DNA of 11,930 bases from Propionibacteriaceae bacterium (GTDB taxonomy: Bacteria > Actinomycetota > Actinomycetes > Propionibacteriales > Propionibacteriaceae), in assembly GCA_031254155.1 (NCBI GenBank), contig JAIRVA010000342.1, forward strand, positions 1 through 11,930. Direction: 5' to 3'. A program made the position numbers and the translations under genes. Every line of letters starts with the position of its first letter. Position 1 is the first letter of the stretch. The notes beneath the pieces were generated by a model. That model was not told the DNA's origin and made no database searches. It saw only the letters and a program-made list of their open reading frames with translations. Shown here piece after piece: positions 6,222 through 11,930 of the stretch.

Positions 6222-7481
6222 TCAGGCGGCCTCGGCTGCCACCGCCGCCCCCGCGGCGTCGCCCTTCTTGGACTTGATTACTTCCAGGCCGCGGACGGCG
6301 AGCAGCATCGCGATGATGATGCCGACGATGCCGCCGACGACCTTGCCGATCACCATGGCGAAGATCGCGTCCGGCGCGACACCGGCGGCGTACCCCAGGT
6401 GATCCCCGAGCGCGAACGAGGCGCAGACCGAGAAGGCCACCGCGAGGACCTTGCCCCGCTTGTCCATCTGCTTGAGGGTCCCGAACATCGGGATGTTGTT
6501 GGCCAGGGCGGCGATCATGCCGGCGGCCGCATCCGTGTTGACCCCCATGAGACGGCCCAGGGCCGCCACGGGCTTGCTCAGCACCGTCGTGATGAAGTGG
6601 ACGAACGGGAACGCGCCGGCCAGCGTGATGGCGATGATGCCCGCCGTCTCGAGCTGCGGGCCGATGGGGTCGGTCTTCCCGGCCACACCCAGGACGCCGG
6701 CGGCGTCATCGCCCATGAACGGGATCCAGCTCACCAGTGTCTTGCCCTCTTCGCCGGCGGTGCCGAGCAGGAGGCCCAGCTTGTTGATGATCGCCAGCGC
6801 GAGCATGATCGTGATCATGCCGGTGATGAAGATCGCGAAGACGTTGAAGCCCTTCATCATGCCGTTAGGGATGAGGGCCAGGCCGACCGCGAGCAGGACG
6901 GCGATGACGACCGAGGGTACGAGGTTGATGAGGATCTTCCCGACCGTCAGCGGATCGGCCGCGCCGGCCGTGGTGGCGTTGTAACTGATCATGTAGAGCA
7001 CGCCGGCGGTGAAGACGCCGAACGGGATCGACACGAAACCGGCCAACATGCCGCGGGCCAGGAACGGGCGGTCTTCCTTCTCAATGATCCCGAGGGAGAC
7101 CGGGATGGAGAACACGATCGTGGCGCCCATCATGCAGCCCATGAACAACCCGGACAACACGTGGATGCCCTGGTCAGTGGTCATAGCGCCGGCGAGGGGG
7201 AACCCGCCCATGTCGTTCGCCAGCAGCGTGCCGGCGAACATGGCGGGGTCGGCCCCGATGGCGCCCCAGACGGCCCCGACCGGTCCCTTCAGCCACTGGC
7301 CGAGGACGGGGGCGAAGCACATGATGCCGACCATGGCGAGTGCCAGGACGCCCATGGCCTCCATGCCTTCCTCAAACTTCCGGCCGTAGCCGAGGCGGTT
7401 GTTGAGGAACACTTTGTCGATCACGCCCAGGAGCATGAAGAACAACATTATGTAAATGATGATCTGGCTGATTGCTGCCAT
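6222..7481 (-). CDS. eutH: EutH, ethanolamine transporter
   Basis: This 419-residue integral membrane protein matches EutH throughout: IIIYIMLFFMLLGVID, EEGMEAMGVLALAMVGI, DPAMFAGTLLANDMGGFPLA, GATIVFSIPVSLGIIE, NVNTDAAAG-like and ALANNIPMFGTLKQMDKRGK, and SVCASFALGDHLG. About ten hydrophobic segments are visible. EutH is thought to move ethanolamine across the cytoplasmic membrane when it is scarce or protonated. The start is probably the ATG at 7479-7481: AAAGGAG (7492-7498) is 10 bases upstream, and the length before the first helix then equals the family's. An in-frame ATG at 7490 lies only 1 base from that site. A 90-base gap with no recognised element separates it from the small membrane gene upstream. 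Confidence 0.95.
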   Translation of the reverse strand: MAAISQIIIYIMLFFMLLGVIDKVFLNNRLGYGRKFEEGMEAMGVLALAMVGIMCFAPVLGQWLKGPVGAVWGAIGADPAMFAGTLLANDMGGFPLAGAMTTDQGIHVLSGLFMGCMMGATIVFSIPVSLGIIEKEDRPFLARGMLAGFVSIPFGVFTAGVLYMISYNATTAGAADPLTVGKILINLVPSVVIAVLLAVGLALIPNGMMKGFNVFAIFITGMITIMLALAIINKLGLLLGTAGEEGKTLVSWIPFMGDDAAGVLGVAGKTDPIGPQLETAGIIAITLAGAFPFVHFITTVLSKPVAALGRLMGVNTDAAAGMIAALANNIPMFGTLKQMDKRGKVLAVAFSVCASFALGDHLGYAAGVAPDAIFAMVIGKVVGGIVGIIIAMLLAVRGLEVIKSKKGDAAGAAVAAEAA

Positions 7482-7491
7482 TGTGACCATT

Positions 7492-7498
7492 CTCCTTT
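7492..7498 (-). promoter_or_regulatory. Ribosome binding site that sets the eutH start
   Basis: AAAGGAG on the minus strand stands 10 bases before the ATG at 7481 and only 1 base before the in-frame ATG at 7490. The spacing favours the downstream start, which removes three residues (MVT) that EutH proteins do not normally have. Confidence 0.6.
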
Positions 7499-7571
7499 CG
7501 TAGGGGGCTTCCGCAACCTTGCTTCGGCCCGTCTGCTTAGTCCTTACCTCGCTGTGTGTCCCGCCCCGGGC

Positions 7572-7772
7572 TCACAACAACGTGAGGAGTGCGTAGACGG
7601 TCACCATTCCACCGAGGACCAGCATGAACACTCCGAAATACTTCCGCTTCTTTCCCGACGCCGTCGTGGCGCGACTTGTCTGCTCCGCCGTACTTCTCTC
7701 CGTCGCGCGCGCCTTCGAGATCATCGTGGCGCCGCTGGCGAAGAAGACCACGGCCAACAACAAACTTCCCAT
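7572..7772 (-). CDS. Small two-helix membrane protein of unknown function
   Basis: I do not recognise this 66-residue protein. It has two hydrophobic segments: residues 2-18 (GSLLLAVVFFASGATMI) and 45-66 (YFGVFMLVLGGMVTVYALLTLL). They flank a basic, Thr/Ser-rich loop (19-44) ending in GKKRK. By the positive-inside rule the loop should be cytoplasmic and both ends outside, giving a helical hairpin. It begins 2 bases after the pduT stop codon, with GGAA about 11 bases upstream, and precedes eutH by 90 bases. Tight coupling to pduT and codon use like its neighbours support a real gene. A partner of the transporter EutH, or an anchor between membrane and shell, are guesses from location only. Confidence 0.72.
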   Translation of the reverse strand: MGSLLLAVVFFASGATMISKARATERSTAEQTSRATTASGKKRKYFGVFMLVLGGMVTVYALLTLL

Positions 7773-7774
7773 TG

Positions 7775-8323
7775 CTACATCATTTCCTTGTACAGTGCCG
7801 GGTCGGGTGCCGGGATGACACAACTCGACACCAACGGGCCCCGTTCGCCAGTGGCCGCGATCGCCGCGTCCACCGCCGCCTTCACGTCGGCCACCTCGCC
7901 GCCGAGCTTGAAGAAGCTCTTGCCCCCGATCCCCATGCCCAGCCGGACTTCCAGGACCGTCACGCGGGCCGCTTTCGCCGCCGCGTCGGCCGCCGTGACG
8001 GCGGACGCGATGTCGAAGAATTCCACGACGCCCAGTGCCCCCACGGGCTCTGCCTGGGTCGTACCGTTCATCGCCGGCAGCAGGTCCGGGTGGACCCGGG
8101 GGATCGTCAAGTGGTTGACGACCCGGTCGGCGCCCACGGCCAGACCGGCGTTGAGAGCCTCGGTCACCGCGCCGATGTCGCCGTGGACGAGGACGATGAA
8201 CTTGCCGGGGCACACCGGCTTGGCGAAGACGAGGGTGACCCCGCCCGCCTTGAGCATGGCGTCTGTCGTCTCGACGCCGCGGGCAATCGAGGTGAGTTCC
8301 ACGAGTCCGATACTGGTGATCAT
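7775..8323 (-). CDS. pduT: PduT-type tandem-BMC shell protein with iron-sulfur cysteine
   Basis: The 182-residue protein has two BMC domains: residues 1-88 (MITSIGLVELTSIARGVETT, HGDIGAVTEALNAG) and 92-182 (EPVGALGVVEFFDIASAVTA, LGGEVADVKAAVDAA). Length and layout match PduT (about 184). Cys38 in PVCPGK falls where PduT has the cysteine that, one from each of three subunits, binds a [4Fe-4S] cluster at the trimer's central pore. PduT is therefore thought to carry electrons across the shell. It overlaps pduS by ATGA (8320-8323), and PduS is PduT's known partner, which strengthens the call. This start puts the BMC domain at residue 1; the longer upstream frame is a shadow of pduS. Confidence 0.9.
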   Translation of the reverse strand: MITSIGLVELTSIARGVETTDAMLKAGGVTLVFAKPVCPGKFIVLVHGDIGAVTEALNAGLAVGADRVVNHLTIPRVHPDLLPAMNGTTQAEPVGALGVVEFFDIASAVTAADAAAKAARVTVLEVRLGMGIGGKSFFKLGGEVADVKAAVDAAIAATGERGPLVSSCVIPAPDPALYKEMM

Positions 8324-9651
8324 CGCCCGCCTTCCCGTCGAATGGTGATGTGGTCCGGGGCCACGTCGGTGACCCGGCCGGTGAGTGAGGCGTGGACAAG
8401 GGCTCCCATCTCGCCGGGGGACACCTCGGCCACCACCTGGCCGACGCTGACCTGGTCCCCGGCGGCCACGCAGGGCCGCCCGGCCACGCCGACACCGTGC
8501 CGGGTCGGGAGGCGGACCGTTTCCGGGTCCAGGCGGACCAAGGACTCGATCGTCGTGGGGTACGCCGTGAGGCCGAGCCGCTCGATCAGCCGGGACTGGG
8601 GGAGGCGCCGGTACGCCCGCTCGGCGGTCTGCCCGGTGTGGACGCTCCGGTCGGCGATGCTGGCCCCGGCCGCGCGTAACTGCGCCTTGACCAGGACGTT
8701 CATCTGCCGGGGGCTGAGGCCCATCGGGCAGGCGTACAACTCGCAGATCCCGCATTCGCAGCACAGCAGCGCGTCCGCCAGCGCCTCGTCGGCGCCGTTC
8801 TGCATGGCGCGCATGACGCGGTGGGGGCGCAACTGGTGCCCGATCAGATAGCGCGGGCAGAGGTCGGTACAGGCCCGGCACTGGATGCACATCGACTGTG
8901 TCTCCGCGAGCACACGGTCGACCGGCTTGGCCATGAACTGGACCAGGGGGTGGCTCGCCGAGAGGACGATGAGCCCGCCGTCGGCCTTGCCGTACCCCAG
9001 GGTGGCGGCCTCGCGCGCCGCGTGGTGCTTGCCCATCATCGGTCCGCCGCGGACGATGACGTACTCCGGCGTCGTCACCCCGCCCGCGGCCGCGATGAGG
9101 TCGGCCGCCGTGGTCCCGACGGGCGCGTCGACGATCGTGGGCGCCGCGACCGCGCCGGTGACGGTGACGTACCGCCTGGTCACGGGCTCGCCCCGGGTGG
9201 CGCGCGCGACGTTCGCCGTCGTCGTCACGTTCATGTTGAGGACGCCGACGTCGGCGGGCAAACCGCCGGGAGGTACCGTCCGGCCGGTGACCTCAAAGAT
9301 GAGGATCTGCTCGTCACCGGCCGGATAGAAAGAGTCGAGGCGGTGGAACGCGATCGGGAGGCTGGCCCGGGTGGCGGCGGCCTCCAGGGCCGCGATCTCG
9401 CGGGCGTAGTGAGCTTTGATCCCGATGACCGCGCGCGGGATCTGGCAGGCGGCCGCGACGGCCTCGATCCCTGCCACCACGTCCGCGGGGGAAGAGCGCA
9501 TCAGGTACTTGTCAGAGCCGAGCAGCGGTTCGCACTCGGCGGCGTCGATGATGAGGAGTTCGGGGCCCGTGACAAGCTTCTTGTACGTCGGGAACCCCGC
9601 CCCCCCATCGCCGACCACGCCGGCGTCGAAAACCTGTTGCGCGAGACTCAT
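8320..9651 (-). CDS. pduS: PduS-like flavin/iron-sulfur cobalamin reductase (RnfC-like)
   Basis: The 443-residue protein resembles PduS (about 451) and the RnfC subunit family. Near the N-terminus is the glycine-rich GGAGFP loop (residues 16-21) linked to FMN/NADH binding. A middle segment (TGAVAAPTIVDAPVGTT) looks like an SLBB-type domain. Two [4Fe-4S] sites follow: Cys255/258/261/265 (CxxCxxCxxxCP) and Cys297/300/303/308 (CxxCxxCxxxxCP). The C-terminus (about 388-434) is a hybrid-motif barrel-like segment. PduS reduces cobalamin for adenosylation, using NADH, flavin and its clusters. Two adjacent ATGs open the gene; GAGG lies 5 bases from the second (9651) and 2 from the first (9654), so I took the second. 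It starts 12 bases after the 149-aa gene and overlaps pduT by 4. Confidence 0.9.
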   Translation of the reverse strand: MSLAQQVFDAGVVGDGGAGFPTYKKLVTGPELLIIDAAECEPLLGSDKYLMRSSPADVVAGIEAVAAACQIPRAVIGIKAHYAREIAALEAAATRASLPIAFHRLDSFYPAGDEQILIFEVTGRTVPPGGLPADVGVLNMNVTTTANVARATRGEPVTRRYVTVTGAVAAPTIVDAPVGTTAADLIAAAGGVTTPEYVIVRGGPMMGKHHAAREAATLGYGKADGGLIVLSASHPLVQFMAKPVDRVLAETQSMCIQCRACTDLCPRYLIGHQLRPHRVMRAMQNGADEALADALLCCECGICELYACPMGLSPRQMNVLVKAQLRAAGASIADRSVHTGQTAERAYRRLPQSRLIERLGLTAYPTTIESLVRLDPETVRLPTRHGVGVAGRPCVAAGDQVSVGQVVAEVSPGEMGALVHASLTGRVTDVAPDHITIRREGGR

Positions 9652-9663
9652 CATGACCTCGGA

Positions 9664-10113
9664 TCAGGCGAACTTCGCGCCGCGGCTGTTGACAAAGTCG
9701 CGGGCGAGCGCGGTGATGATCGCCCCCGGGTCCACCTGGACGACCGCGCCACGGGTGAGGTTGAGATCACGCACATCGCGCTCGCTGATGACCTTCTTGC
9801 CCTTGACTTCGAACGTCCCGCCACCAGGCCCGGCCACCGGGGCCGCGACGGCCGCAACCGTGCTCGTCAGCCCCGCCGGTGTCGCCCCGCCGTGGAAGGC
9901 GCGGAACGCCGCCTGGGTGAGCACGATGTACTCGGCGCCGTCGGTGTCCGCGGCGCCCGTACCGTGGCGGACGTTCTGGCCCGCCCCGAGCACTCCCGCC
10001 GGCACGTCGCCAAAGGTGACAACGGTCGCAGCGCCTGCCGGGGCCGGCGCGGCTCCGTCCAACCGCTCCATGATGATTCTGGTGATTGTGTCAACCAGTT
10101 GTTCGGTGTCCAT
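9664..10113 (-). CDS. Eut-operon-associated protein of unknown function, with EutQ-N-like tail
   Basis: This 149-residue protein appears to belong to a family of ethanolamine-operon proteins of unknown function known from Gram-positive loci (I recall TIGR02536; not checked). Residues 3-20 form an amphipathic helix (TEQLVDTITRIIMERLDG) followed by a Pro/Ala linker, as in encapsulation tails. A middle part (28-78) has EYIVLTQAAF and no motif I recognise. The last 46 residues (GKKVISERDVRD, then AIITALARDFVNSRG) resemble the first 45 of enterobacterial EutQ (LITANDIREA, then SIITPEAREVAE), a piece absent from this locus's own short EutQ. GGAG stands 5 bases before the ATG. It lies 38 bases after pduL and 12 before pduS. 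A lumenal role is inferred. Confidence 0.8.
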   Translation of the reverse strand: MDTEQLVDTITRIIMERLDGAAPAPAGAATVVTFGDVPAGVLGAGQNVRHGTGAADTDGAEYIVLTQAAFRAFHGGATPAGLTSTVAAVAAPVAGPGGGTFEVKGKKVISERDVRDLNLTRGAVVQVDPGAIITALARDFVNSRGAKFA

Positions 10114-10151
10114 TCTTACTCCTTCACTCTTCCCTAAAGAATCAGCCGTTG

Positions 10152-10772
10152 TCAGACGATGATGGTGCCGAGCAGGCCCGGGGTAAAACCACAGGCATTG
10201 GCTTCATCGTAATCGATGTGCATGTACGTGGCGAAGTCCGGCGAGATCCGGATCACCACATTGTTGAATGTCATCCCGCGTGGGCCCCAGACCCGGACGG
10301 ACACGACCTGCCGGTCGGTGAGGCCGTGGCGGGCGCCGAAGCTTGGATGCATGTGGATGTGCCGCTCGGCGACCATCGCCCCCTCGGCGAGGTCGACCCG
10401 GCCCCTGGGGCCGATGAGGGTGACGCCCGGCGTACCGGCCAGGTCACCCGACAGGCGGACCGGCGGGGTGACCCCGAGTTGGCGGGCGTCGGTCGCCGAC
10501 AACTCGACCTGGGTCTGGACCCGCTCGGGGCCGATGATGGTGAGCGCCGGGAACTCACCCTTCGGCCCGACGACCCGGACCCGCTCGGCGCACGTGAACT
10601 GACCGGGCTGGCTGAGGTCGTGGGCGGGGGTGAGCGCGACCCCGGCACCGAAGAGGGTGTCGGCGTCGGCCCGGGCGAGGTGCAGGTGGCGCCCGGATGC
10701 CTCTAGCTGTACCGCCGGGCGACCGGTCCGGAAGGTCACGTCCGCGATCACGCGGTCGAGCAAGCTTGTCAC
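10152..10772 (-). CDS. pduL: PduL-type phosphotransacylase
   Basis: The 206-residue product matches PduL: SGRHLHLA (residues 27-34, His29 and His31), GPERVQTQVELSATDARQLG, SGDLAGTPG, VAERHIHMHP (His138, His140, His142), NNVVIRISPDF and MHIDYDEANACG (His185). The paired histidines bind the two zinc ions. The enzyme moves acyl groups between CoA and phosphate, here most likely acetyl-CoA to acetyl-phosphate, recycling CoA inside the compartment and allowing ATP formation by acetate kinase. It replaces the unrelated EutD of enterobacteria. The N-terminus (SLLDRVIADV) may act as a short encapsulation helix. The start is GTG at 10770-10772, overlapping the eutT stop as GTGA, with GGGAGG about 9 bases upstream. 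Confidence 0.95.
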   Translation of the reverse strand: MTSLLDRVIADVTFRTGRPAVQLEASGRHLHLARADADTLFGAGVALTPAHDLSQPGQFTCAERVRVVGPKGEFPALTIIGPERVQTQVELSATDARQLGVTPPVRLSGDLAGTPGVTLIGPRGRVDLAEGAMVAERHIHMHPSFGARHGLTDRQVVSVRVWGPRGMTFNNVVIRISPDFATYMHIDYDEANACGFTPGLLGTIIV

Positions 10773-11599
10773 GACGCGTAGCCTCCCGTCTTCGCCTTGA
10801 GCATCATCAGGTACACCGCGCTGGACAGCCGGTTCAGCGCGCGGATGAGGTCGATCCGCGTCGGCGGCTGGGTACCACCGACCGCGAAGGCGTCGTACGC
10901 GGCCAGTTCGACCTCGCGGACCTTCGTCCGCAAGCTGTTGAGCAGGACCACGGCGGGGCCGTCTTCGGCGGAGGGCGCGAAGTGGGGGATGCCGTAAAAG
11001 TCCTTCGGGTGGTGCGACCGGTGCCGCAACTCGGCGTCGTTGAAGCCGAACAGGGTGACCGTGTCGAACGGGACTTCGAGGACCTCGCAGCGCAGGATCT
11101 GTTTGGCGTACCGCAGCACCTCGCCCAGTTCGGCGACTCCCGCCGCGAGCCCGAGACCCACGAACTGCACCTGCGCCAGCAGGATGTCGGCCTCCAACGA
11201 GTCGATCTGGCCGCGGAACTTGATCTCGGGGTGGTTTTTCGGGACCAACAGGTTGCCCCGCAGCGCGGTCAGGTGTTCGGGCTTGCCCGCGATCTGGCTG
11301 CCGTCGATCACGTCGAAGTGGTCGGGCGGGGTGAAGGCGGGCAGGGCGGACACCGGCTCGGCGGCCGGGGAAGCGGCGGTGACGCTCCCCGGTACGGTCG
11401 GCCCGGGGTCGTCCCTCAGTCCGCGGGGTACGGCGAAGATCACCTTCTGGCCGATCACCAGGTCGATCCGCCGGTCCATCAGCCAGGCGCGGGCCGCCGG
11501 TGTGACCACCGTGTTCGCGGGCACCTCGTAGCGCGTCATCGTGGCGAGGCTGGCTTCATCCAGCTGCTCGCGCAACGTCATCTCGGTGACCAGGGCCAT
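10769..11599 (-). CDS. eutT: EutT, ATP:cob(I)alamin adenosyltransferase, without the cysteine metal site
   Basis: The 276-residue protein matches EutT (about 267 in Salmonella). The N-terminus has the TPAARAWLMDRRI module (33-45); the catalytic part has LLNSLRTKVRE (219-229) and ALNRLSSAVY (254-263), both near-identical to the family. EutT makes adenosylcobalamin for ethanolamine ammonia-lyase. The enterobacterial enzyme has a His plus CCxxC motif that binds Fe(II). Here that region (about 66-100) is a Pro/Ala-rich linker, and the protein's only cysteine is Cys171, so it is the metal-free type, as reported for Listeria EutT. Two adjacent ATGs exist; AGGAGG (11605-11610) is 5 bases from the one at 11599 and 2 from that at 11602. 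It overlaps pduL by 4 bases. Confidence 0.94.
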   Translation of the reverse strand: MALVTEMTLREQLDEASLATMTRYEVPANTVVTPAARAWLMDRRIDLVIGQKVIFAVPRGLRDDPGPTVPGSVTAASPAAEPVSALPAFTPPDHFDVIDGSQIAGKPEHLTALRGNLLVPKNHPEIKFRGQIDSLEADILLAQVQFVGLGLAAGVAELGEVLRYAKQILRCEVLEVPFDTVTLFGFNDAELRHRSHHPKDFYGIPHFAPSAEDGPAVVLLNSLRTKVREVELAAYDAFAVGGTQPPTRIDLIRALNRLSSAVYLMMLKAKTGGYAS

Positions 11600-11604
11600 C
11601 ATCG

Positions 11605-11610
11605 CCTCCT
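11605..11610 (-). promoter_or_regulatory. Strong ribosome binding site of eutT
   Basis: A perfect AGGAGG on the minus strand, 5 bases before the second of two adjacent ATG codons. It restarts translation after the hairpin-containing spacer behind eutM. Confidence 0.6.
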
Positions 11611-11642
11611 TCGTCTAATCAGTGGTGTGGGCATTGTGCCGT

Positions 11643-11661
11643 CGCCGCTCGGCGAGCGGCG
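11643..11661 (-). promoter_or_regulatory. Hairpin in the eutM-eutT spacer, eutT-proximal
   Basis: Arms CGCCGCTC and GAGCGGCG pair perfectly over 8 bp with a 3-base loop. No U-tract follows on the minus strand. It lies about 43 bases before the eutT start codon and is the second of two stems in the spacer. Confidence 0.45.
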
Positions 11662-11679
11662 GGGCGTCTGATGTCGAGT

Positions 11680-11704
11680 GGGGTCCGGCTCGGCGCCGGA
11701 CCCC
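11680..11704 (-). promoter_or_regulatory. Strong hairpin behind eutM
   Basis: Arms GGGGTCCGGC and GCCGGACCCC pair perfectly over 10 bp around a 5-base loop. The stem begins 12 bases after the eutM stop codon. With no run of U behind it, it is a weak candidate for a complete terminator; protecting the eutM transcript's 3' end, or letting only part of transcription through, would suit a gene whose product must greatly outnumber the enzymes downstream. Confidence 0.55.
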
Positions 11705-11716
11705 CGGCAACTTCTC

Positions 11717-11930
11717 TCAGGCCTTGAGGCTCGGGAGGATGAACTCCACCTCGGTGTGAGGACGCGGAATGACGTGGACGCTGACCAGTTCGCCCACGCG
11801 GTCGGCCGCGGCGGCACCGGCGTCGGTGGCAGCCTTGACGGCGCCCACGTCGCCCCGGATCATGACGGTCACCAGGCCGCCGCCGACGTGCTCTTTTCCG
11901 ATGAGCGTCACGTTGGCGGCCTTGACCATG
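11717..11930 (-). CDS. eutM: EutM-type hexameric BMC shell protein (5' end outside window)
   Basis: The last 70 or so residues of a single-BMC protein are visible: AMVKAANVTLIGKEHVGGGLVTV, RGDVGAVKAATDAGAAAADRVGELVSVHVIPRPHTEVE. They match EutM, including the GELVSVHVIPRPH block, and the C-terminus ends soon after the domain (ILPSLKA). EutM is normally the most abundant facet tile, forming flat hexamers with a small pore. About 20 residues are missing at the front; the in-frame ATG at 11929 is the internal Met of the AMVKA block and not the start. It closely resembles the BMC part of the eutK-like protein at 2533-3114. The next gene, eutT, begins 117 bases downstream after two hairpins. Confidence 0.92.
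   Translation of the reverse strand, partial: MVKAANVTLIGKEHVGGGLVTVMIRGDVGAVKAATDAGAAAADRVGELVSVHVIPRPHTEVEFILPSLKA

Noticed and set aside
6399..8348. A 649-codon open frame on the plus strand
   Set aside because: It lies opposite eutH, the small membrane gene and pduT. Its translation is rich in Arg, His, Asp and Gly with no domain, as expected of an antisense frame in GC-rich coding DNA.
7775..8890. A 371-residue protein extending pduT upstream
   Set aside because: The N-terminal half is an Arg/Pro-rich off-frame reading of pduS; the BMC fold begins exactly at the ATG at 8323, which overlaps the pduS stop.
10697..11671. A 324-codon open frame on the plus strand opposite eutT
   Set aside because: The Arg/Gly/Val/Asp-rich translation has no domain and eutT is unmistakable on the minus strand.
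2533..11930. The two similar BMC segments (eutK-like and eutM) as a mobile or recombinational DNA repeat
   Set aside because: The similarity is at protein level with many synonymous and some amino acid differences; it reflects ordinary shell-gene paralogy.

Overview
The window is the interior of one long operon-like block for ethanolamine breakdown inside a bacterial microcompartment (Eut BMC). All 18 coding regions lie on the minus strand, so transcription runs from the right end to the left. The DNA is uniformly GC-rich (by eye well above 60%), and third codon positions are strongly G/C. I see no tRNA, rRNA, insertion sequence or phage gene, and no change in composition that would mark a recent insertion. 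The host is a high-GC bacterium whose phylum I cannot fix from sequence alone. The gene content resembles the Eut loci of Gram-positive and related bacteria more than the enterobacterial one: it has PduL instead of the unrelated EutD, an EutT without the cysteine cluster, a short EutQ, and a 149-residue Eut-associated protein of unknown function.

In order of transcription: eutM (hexameric shell protein, 5' end outside the window), eutT (cobalamin adenosyltransferase), pduL (phosphotransacylase), the 149-aa Eut-associated protein, pduS (flavin/iron-sulfur cobalamin reductase), pduT (tandem-BMC shell protein with an iron-sulfur cysteine), a 66-aa two-helix membrane protein, eutH (ethanolamine transporter), eutB and eutC (ethanolamine ammonia-lyase), eutL (trimeric shell protein), a eutK-like shell protein with a long acidic tail, eutJ (Hsp70-like protein), eutN (vertex pentamer), eutQ (cupin), eutS (bent hexameric shell protein), eutP (small GTPase-like P-loop protein) and the first 15 codons of eutA (lyase reactivase).

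The expected chemistry: EutH brings in ethanolamine. EutBC splits it with adenosylcobalamin into acetaldehyde and ammonia inside a shell built from EutM, EutS, EutL, EutK-like, PduT and EutN. PduL interconverts acetyl-CoA and acetyl-phosphate. EutA, EutT, PduS and PduT form a cobalamin maintenance group: damaged cofactor is released, reduced and re-adenosylated. The aldehyde dehydrogenase (EutE), alcohol dehydrogenase (EutG) and regulators (EutVW or EutR) are not in the window and would be expected beyond either edge.

Most genes overlap by 4 to 7 bases or are separated by fewer than 40. Three junctions are longer: eutM-eutT (117 bases, two strong hairpins), the 66-aa protein to eutH (90 bases, nothing recognised) and eutC-eutL (175 bases, three inverted repeats). 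No gene-free stretch exceeds 300 bases. The points most worth a second look are: an EutB in which a substrate-binding aspartate is alanine; a EutQ N-terminal module that appears to sit on a separate protein; the Pdu-type electron pair inside a Eut locus; the undescribed two-helix membrane protein; and the intercistronic hairpins behind the genes whose products are needed in greatest amount.
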